DNA of 58,949 nucleotides from G039029935 sp039029935 (GTDB taxonomy: Bacteria; Chloroflexota; Anaerolineae; Caldilineales; Caldilineaceae), in assembly GCA_039029935.1 (NCBI GenBank), contig JBCCFC010000001.1, positions 1 to 58,949 of the forward strand, given 5' to 3'. A program made the translations under genes and the position numbers. Below, piece by piece: positions 53,615 through 58,949 of this stretch; position 1 is the stretch's first letter; each line of letters begins with the position of its first letter. A model generated the notes under the pieces. The model ran no database searches, was not told the DNA's origin, and saw only the letters and a program-made list of their open reading frames with translations.

Positions 53615-56600
53615 TTACACACGGCTCTTTTGTTTGCGTGTTCGCCGTTGATTTCCCCGCAGATTACGCGTCTCACGCAGTTGTCGACGCGTTGCACTAG
53701 TCTTCACATTGATCTCCACTTGTTTGGCAACGCCTGTCGTTCGTGGGTCCCCCGCTAAATGCTTTGCCAAAGCCTGGACGGTCGGGTAACGAAATAGGGC
53801 GGTGATGGCGATTTTCTGCCCAAAGAGATCACACAATCGGCTGTGAACCTGCACAAGGAGTAGGGAATGACCACCGAGATCAAAGAAGTTATGATGGACA
53901 CCGACCCGCTCGACCTTGAGCACATCCTGCCAAACCGAGGCAATCTGACGTTCGGCCTCTGTTTGTGGCATGACATACGTTGTCCCTGATGTTGCTTTCC
54001 CTGTCACCCGTTGCATCGGCACAGGCAACGCCTTGCGGTTGAGTTTTCCATTGGCGGTGAGCGGCATCTTGTCTAGGCGAACGAAGGCACTTGGAACCAT
54101 ATACGCTGGCAAAGTTTGTGCCAAGTGGCGGTGCAGATCATTGTGTTCGAGTTCAGTATGCTCAAACCCAACTTCGGCTACATAGTAAGCAACCAATTGC
54201 TGATCGACAATGGACCGCTGGTCATAGCCAATTTCCTGTAAAATTGCCTGTACACTGGCCTCGTCAATATCATCATCCAACTCGTCCATGGCGGCTTGAC
54301 GTTCTTTATGCCCCAGAATGACATCCCAACTATAAGGCAAGGCATAGTTGTGGTAGCCACGCTCCCGTTTATGAATATAGATGCCAACCTCATTGATAAG
54401 ACAGTTGGTCGAGCGTCCCGTGTCTGTGGGGCGCACCCAGGGCAAGCGATGATCGAGGAATTCATACATGTCAGCGAGTTCTACATCGGAATAGCGATAG
54501 AAATCAACAAACTGGACTTCATCAAAGATGGCATCCTCTTGGAAAATGGCAACATCCATCTGCTGCGAGACCACATCGTTGAGACGGTGGTAGACTTTGC
54601 GTGATTCGAGGATACGGCGGTCGATCTCTTCGACATCAAAGATACCATTTTGGAACATGGGCTGGAGCCGTGTCTCAAAGATTTGACCACGTGATAGCCC
54701 TGTGACGATATACTGAATGCCATGTTGATGGGCGAGATTGGTGCTGAGGGTGTAGATGACTTTGAAGCAGCCCTGGCAAACATTGCTGTGCTGTTGCAGA
54801 CTTTCGACAAAGACAGCGTTCATTGCAGGCGTTGTCCCAAAGACGTGATCAACACCCAAGGCATCGACAACCCTGCGAATGTTGACCTTGGTCTCCTCAG
54901 AGATATATCCATTATCGAGTGTAAAGCTCAACACCTTGAGTCCCATCTCCACCAACTGCCCCAATACATAGGTGCTATCTTTGCCGCCACTGAGCAACAT
55001 CATACAATCATATTGCCCACGTCGTGTGCGTTTCATCTCATCCACAAGCCGATGAAACTCGTCCATATGCTTGAAATATGTCTCGGACGTTGTCCGGTAG
55101 GTCTCGTAGGTGACACATGAAGTGCAGACATCCTTGGCATTGAGTTTGGCGTCTGGGTGGTTCGAGGGTAGACCGCAGCGAACACAGTGACGGATTTTGC
55201 CTGGGTGCGTTGCCGCCGTGTTGATCTCGGCTAGGTTGACAACGGCCTCTTGAATCTGTGGATGGGATGCCAAGGTTGATTCGATCTCGCCCAACTCAAT
55301 ACGGAAACCGCGCAGCTTGACCTGCGTGTCGATCCGTCCCAAAAATTCAATCTTGCCATCTGCTAAACGCCGTACCTTGTCACCCGTTTTGTAGAGCTTG
55401 CCCGCACCAAAGGGGTTGTCGATAAAGCGTTCCGCCGTCAATGCGGCTTGATTCAGATACCCGCGCCCTACACCCGCACCACCAATATAGAGTTCACCAT
55501 GCACGCCAAAGGGGACAGGCTCACGATGCGCATCCAAGATGTAGAGTTGGGTATTAGCAATAGCCCCCACGCTGCTACCACTGGTATCGCTGCCGCTGGT
55601 ATCGCTGCCGCTGGTATCACTGCCGCTGATAGGGACAGCACCAGATGAAACAGCATCTTTGGCATCGTAGACACAACAGCCAACCACAGTTTCGGTTGGC
55701 CCATATTCATTGATAAAGTGGGTATTCGGTGCATAACTGCGCCAGAAGGTCAGATGATGCTCAAAGAGGGCCTCACCACCGATGATAAAGTAACGCGTCT
55801 GGGTCGGTCGCTCCACCATACGGCTCAGGATATCAAGATGCGTTGGTGTCAGTTTGACCACACTGAGTGGCTCCCCTGATTGCAGCAGATGCGCCAACGC
55901 CTCTAGCTCCGTCTCCTCTGGCAGCAGGAAGACCGTTTTGCCAACCAGTAGCGGTGTAAAGAGGCTTGTGATGGTAGCGTCAAATCCAATGGACGTGTTG
56001 ACCGGCGCACCACACCCCGCTTCAACCTCATATGCCTGCACAGCCCATTGCAAATAGTTGGTGAGGTTGCGATGTTCAATGAGTGTGCCTTTGGGTGTCC
56101 CTGTTGACCCAGAGGTATAGATGCAGTAAGCCAAGTTGTTGGGTTCCGCCCGGGCTGTAGGATTTTCTGTGGATTGATTTTCTAACAGCGACCATTCGCT
56201 GTCTAAAGCGAGGCTGGCGACATCAGCAGGCAACTTTGACTTCATCTGTTGACTCGTCAGTACGAGTTGCGGCTGTGCATCTTCGAGCATGAAGGCAATC
56301 CGCGCGTCAGGATAGTTTGGATCGATGGGCATATAAGCCCCGCCCGCTTTGAGGACGCCAAGGATGCCCACAAGCATTTCGGAAGAGCGTTCCATGCAGA
56401 TGCCAACGAGTGTTTCTGGCCCGACCCCATGTTGGATCAAATAGTTGGCGAGTTGATTGACCCGCTGATTTAACCGACGATAGGTCAACTTCTCCTGTTC
56501 AAAGACAACGGCAATGTCATAGGGTGTGCGCTCGACCTGTGCTTCAAATAATTGATGGATACATGGCTGCGTTGAACCTGAAATCGTCGTGCTGACGGAA

Positions 56601-58117
56601 GTCTGATTCCACTGTGTCAACTGCTTATCACGTTCAATCTCTGTCAGTAGAGGCAATGTTTGGATATGCTCATTGGGGTTGGCGACAATCTCCGTGAGTA
56701 AAGTCTGAAAGTGATCCGTCATGTGCTGGATGGTGGATTCCGTAAAGAGATCGGTATTATACTCCCACTCACCATAGATATCCTGTGCCATCTCATGCAT
56801 ATAGAGTGTGAGATCAAAGATGGCAGAAGTGCGCTCAACAAAGATTCGTGTTGCATCCAGCCCCAATAGGGTGGGTGTGTCAGAATCTGTATTTTGCCAG
56901 CTAAACGCAACCTGAAAGAGTGGGCTATAGCTCAAGGCGCGTGTGGGCTGTAATGCCTCGACAAGATGCTCAAATGGCAAGGCATTATGCTGGTAAGCCT
57001 CTAATGCATTCTGTCGCACCTGTTGCAACAGTTCGTCGAATGTGGGGTTCCCCGCAAGATTTGAGCGCAAGACAAGCTGGTTGGCAAAAAATCCAATCAA
57101 TGGCTCGATTTCGGGTTGGTCACGGTTGGCAATGGGCAACCCAATCAGAATATCTTCTTGGCCGCTGTAACGATACAACAATACGGCGAGGGTCGCCTGT
57201 AAGACCATAAAGAGTGTTGTTTCGGACTGTTGTGCCAACCTATGCAACGCATTGCTCAACTCTCTGGAAAAGAGAAACGGATGCGCTGTGCCACGAAACC
57301 GTTGTATGGCGGGGCGAGGATGATCCGTTGGTAGTTCAAGCAGAGGTGGGGCATCAACCAGACGAGATTGCCAATAGGAAAGCTGTTCCTGACTCAACGT
57401 AGTTTGCATCTGCTTACGCTGCCACTGCGCATAGTCGGCATACTGAATCGGTAGAGATGGAAGCGGCGAAGGGTTGCCCAGTGAAAATGCATTGTAGAGA
57501 GCGACCATCTCCCGTACCAACACATCCATCGACCATCCGTCCGATATGGCGTGATGCATAGTAAGGAATAGGTAGTGCTCATCATGCGCAGTATTTAGCA
57601 GCTTTGCGTGGAATAATGGACCATTCTCCAAATCATAGCAATGTTGTGCCGCCTCGTTTGCCAGTCTCTGTACGGTGAGTGCCTTCTCTGTCTCATCCAA
57701 CGATTGTAGACTGACCTGAGTCAACTGGATGAATTCTGGTGGATGGATCCGCTGGACAGGCTTTCCTTGATGCGCAGGAAACGTCGTGCGTAAACTTTCA
57801 TGACGCCGCACAATTTCAGCGATACTGTCGACCAATGCATCGAGGTTGAGTGTCCCTACAAGTTGCCAGCCAATAAAGATAGTATATGTTGAACTGGGTC
57901 CTTCAAGTTGATTCAGAAACCAGAGACGTTGCTGTGCAAAGGATAGAGGAATTACTTGGGTGCGGTCAATATGTCCAATAGCGTCATCTACGCTACCATT
58001 ATTCTGTGTCGCTTGTTTTTTGCGCAATTGCTGTAAAACCCAAGCACGTTTTTCTGGAGATAGATTGGATAGGCGATCCTGAACATTTGCCTCGTTGTTC
58101 TCGTTGATGAGATCCAT
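53615..58117 (-). CDS. NRPS: C-A(Asn)-PCP with PP-loop ATP pyrophosphatase inserted in the A domain (1500 aa)
   Basis: First gene of the operon. Residues 1-40 carry LSPEKRAWVLQQLRKK (docking type). The C domain (~50-490) has HHAISDG (188-194). The A domain (~518-960 and ~1300-1365) has YTSGSTGTPKG and YGPTE; its pocket by motif alignment, D-A-T-K-I-G-E-V-G-K, is one change from the asparagine code. Between A8 (LRGFRIELGEIE, ~935-946) and A9 (LPAYMVPSAF) sits a ~330-residue insert (about 54218-55201): a zinc-ribbon-like CVRC (978-981) and CTSC (998-1001), the PP-loop LLSGGKDSTY (1041-1050) and CQGC (1114-1117). This resembles the WbuX-type N-acetyl sugar amidotransferases, not the usual methyltransferase insert. 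The PCP has LGGHSLL (Ser ~1418), followed by an Arg/Lys-rich tail (1477-1500). GSDTS repeats lie in the A domain. Confidence 0.93.
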   Translation of the reverse strand: MDLINENNEANVQDRLSNLSPEKRAWVLQQLRKKQATQNNGSVDDAIGHIDRTQVIPLSFAQQRLWFLNQLEGPSSTYTIFIGWQLVGTLNLDALVDSIAEIVRRHESLRTTFPAHQGKPVQRIHPPEFIQLTQVSLQSLDETEKALTVQRLANEAAQHCYDLENGPLFHAKLLNTAHDEHYLFLTMHHAISDGWSMDVLVREMVALYNAFSLGNPSPLPSLPIQYADYAQWQRKQMQTTLSQEQLSYWQSRLVDAPPLLELPTDHPRPAIQRFRGTAHPFLFSRELSNALHRLAQQSETTLFMVLQATLAVLLYRYSGQEDILIGLPIANRDQPEIEPLIGFFANQLVLRSNLAGNPTFDELLQQVRQNALEAYQHNALPFEHLVEALQPTRALSYSPLFQVAFSWQNTDSDTPTLLGLDATRIFVERTSAIFDLTLYMHEMAQDIYGEWEYNTDLFTESTIQHMTDHFQTLLTEIVANPNEHIQTLPLLTEIERDKQLTQWNQTSVSTTISGSTQPCIHQLFEAQVERTPYDIAVVFEQEKLTYRRLNQRVNQLANYLIQHGVGPETLVGICMERSSEMLVGILGVLKAGGAYMPIDPNYPDARIAFMLEDAQPQLVLTSQQMKSKLPADVASLALDSEWSLLENQSTENPTARAEPNNLAYCIYTSGSTGTPKGTLIEHRNLTNYLQWAVQAYEVEAGCGAPVNTSIGFDATITSLFTPLLVGKTVFLLPEETELEALAHLLQSGEPLSVVKLTPTHLDILSRMVERPTQTRYFIIGGEALFEHHLTFWRSYAPNTHFINEYGPTETVVGCCVYDAKDAVSSGAVPISGSDTSGSDTSGSDTSGSSVGAIANTQLYILDAHREPVPFGVHGELYIGGAGVGRGYLNQAALTAERFIDNPFGAGKLYKTGDKVRRLADGKIEFLGRIDTQVKLRGFRIELGEIESTLASHPQIQEAVVNLAEINTAATHPGKIRHCVRCGLPSNHPDAKLNAKDVCTSCVTYETYRTTSETYFKHMDEFHRLVDEMKRTRRGQYDCMMLLSGGKDSTYVLGQLVEMGLKVLSFTLDNGYISEETKVNIRRVVDALGVDHVFGTTPAMNAVFVESLQQHSNVCQGCFKVIYTLSTNLAHQHGIQYIVTGLSRGQIFETRLQPMFQNGIFDVEEIDRRILESRKVYHRLNDVVSQQMDVAIFQEDAIFDEVQFVDFYRYSDVELADMYEFLDHRLPWVRPTDTGRSTNCLINEVGIYIHKRERGYHNYALPYSWDVILGHKERQAAMDELDDDIDEASVQAILQEIGYDQRSIVDQQLVAYYVAEVGFEHTELEHNDLHRHLAQTLPAYMVPSAFVRLDKMPLTANGKLNRKALPVPMQRVTGKATSGTTYVMPQTEAERQIASVWQDVLKVERVGVHHNFFDLGGHSLLLVQVHSRLCDLFGQKIAITALFRYPTVQALAKHLAGDPRTTGVAKQVEINVKTSATRRQLRETRNLRGNQRRTRKQKSRV
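55582..55629. repeat. 15-nt coding repeats encoding GSDTS in the A domain
   Basis: Three copies of a 15-nt unit encode Gly-Ser-Asp-Thr-Ser repeats in the loop after the YGPTE motif of the Asn-activating A domain. The frame is kept. Confidence 0.9.
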
Positions 58118-58366
58118 GCACTGCTTCCCATTGATGCTTCTTTGTTTTCTAAATCACTGTTGTGGATAGTTTGACTCGAATACGGTCATGGGCATTTTCT
58201 AAAAACTTATTTCATGTATGCCGGATGGATAGTATATTTTAGGATGTATTTAATGCAAATTACAGAGTATATATGAATAAATAAATACATATTGACAATC
58301 GGCGAGTGGTGCCAATGCCACCGCCGCAGTCAATGAGACTGCACAAAAGACACAAGGGAAAGAACA
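58118..58366. other. Gap between NRPS operon and eukaryote-like gene
   Basis: No coding sequence is seen. About the first 150 bases are AT-rich and would be the promoter/leader of the minus-strand NRPS operon. The segment at ~58260-58290 is very AT-rich. The last ~75 bases (GC-richer, then purine-rich cacaagggaaagaaca) look like a eukaryotic 5' UTR ahead of the ATG at 58367. If the contig is chimeric, the junction must lie in this interval. Confidence 0.5.
58231..58258 (-). promoter_or_regulatory. Possible sigma-70 promoter of the NRPS/PKS operon
   Basis: On the minus strand TTGCAT (58258-58253) and TATACT (58236-58231) are separated by 16 nt. The -10 matches the consensus at five of six positions, the -35 at only three. 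It lies ~115 nt upstream of the first NRPS start, the only place in the window where a promoter for the whole gene string is expected. Confidence 0.35.
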
Positions 58367-58949
58367 ATGAGTGAGAAGGTTGAAGGATCCTCGTATGTGG
58401 CCACCGGTGCCGATGGACAGCCCGTCACGGTCGTTCCTGGACATGTAATTGAAGGATCGCCTGCGGGATACGCTCCTGTAAAGCAGGGACACAAGGTAAG
58501 ACGACTACACCTTGAAGAATCATTCGTCCCTGGCAGGCTCTGCTGATCAATCTGTTTTGGTTCTTGATCGTTTTTATAGTGCTGTGGAGGTTGTTGTGAT
58601 ATGCGACGTGCTGTCATTATCGTCAACATTATTACACTCGTCTTTGCTGGCCTCGGAATCATGTCATTGATTGCGGTTTCTTCTTTGAACGGCTCCGACA
58701 TTAACGACGATCAAGTGAACGAGTACTTTTCGGATTACGACAGTGCCTACCTCGGAGTCGCTATTGCTCTTACAGTGGTTCGTGCACTTGCCAGTGGTCT
58801 TGGTATCTACGGTGCCCTAGTGTTCAATGTTTGGATGGTGGGAATTTGCGCCGCTGTCTTTGTGCTGGAGGCCATTTTGGCCGTCATTTCCTTGTCTCTG
58901 GTCAGCGTGATTGTGTCCTGCTTTTTCGCCTATCCCCACTTCTTTTTCA
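58367..58949 (+). CDS. Eukaryote-like (diatom-type) multi-spanning membrane protein, two exons, 3' partial
   Basis: Exon 1 is 58367-58495: ATG plus 42 codons of a Gly/Pro/Val-rich soluble stretch ending in KQGHK. Without splicing the frame stops 16 codons later. A GTAAGA donor at 58496 and a TTTTTATAG acceptor ending at 58579 define an 84-nt intron. Joined in phase 0, exon 2 opens with CCGGCCDMRRAVIIVNII and stays open to the window end, with hydrophobic segments at about exon-2 residues 11-35, 55-85 and 88-115. The Cys-rich stretch before the first membrane segment suggests palmitoylation. From memory, such CCGxCCDxRRA membrane proteins occur in diatoms and relatives. If read as bacterial, only an ORF from ATG 58601 would remain. 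It is transcribed away from the NRPS operon and has no visible link to it. Confidence 0.55.

Overview
The window is almost filled by one bacterial hybrid polyketide synthase / non-ribosomal peptide synthetase (PKS-NRPS) gene cluster. All 22 cluster genes read on the minus strand, from about 58.1 kb down to base 1, where the last PKS gene is cut off. Genes are tightly packed. Four junctions overlap or nearly touch (PKS/NRPS at 46886-46889, PKS/NRPS at 34089-34096, methyltransferase/aminotransferase at 14047-14050, PKS/PKS at 2346-2349). Many starts carry a clear Shine-Dalgarno sequence, and several starts are TTG or GTG, so this is bacterial DNA of roughly 50% GC. The domain style and the short palindromic repeats between genes suggest a Chloroflexota- or cyanobacteria-like source; this is only a guess.

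Assembly line in transcription order: NRPS C-A(Asn code)-PCP with a PP-loop ATPase inserted in its A domain (53.6-58.1 kb); PKS KS-AT-KR-ACP (46.9-51.6 kb); NRPS C-A-PCP (43.4-46.9 kb); PKS KS-AT-KR-ACP (34.1-39.0 kb); NRPS C-A(Thr code)-PCP (30.4-34.1 kb); NRPS C-A(Gly code)-N-methyltransferase-PCP-C (24.3-30.4 kb); NRPS half-C-A-PCP (18.5-21.3 kb); fully reducing PKS with C-methyltransferase (2.3-10.1 kb); and a further PKS starting KS-AT (1-2.3 kb). If colinear, the product has two statine-like (amino acid plus reduced C2) units, then Thr, N-methyl-Gly, one more amino acid and a reduced, methylated polyketide end. No thioesterase, epimerization domain or MbtH gene is in the window.

Tailoring and supply genes lie between the megasynthases: luciferase-like monooxygenase, P-loop kinase, FAD halogenase-like enzyme, PLP aminotransferase, methyltransferase, sulfotransferase, P-type ATPase, B12-type radical SAM enzyme, two paralogous methyltransferases, a branched-chain aminotransferase, a JmjC/cupin oxygenase whose iron-binding Asp is replaced by Ala (the hallmark of iron halogenases), and a MurL-like PP-loop enzyme that could act as an ATP-dependent epimerase.

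The intergenic gaps (none above 300 bp) hold structured repeats: two copies of a multi-hairpin element, REP-like palindromes, an IS200/IS605-like palindromic remnant and a tandem-repeat block. The right edge (about 58.37 kb to the end, plus strand) is different. It reads as a eukaryotic (diatom-like) membrane-protein gene with a clean 84-nt spliceosomal-type intron, so the window is either a chimeric contig or a bacterial-eukaryotic junction.
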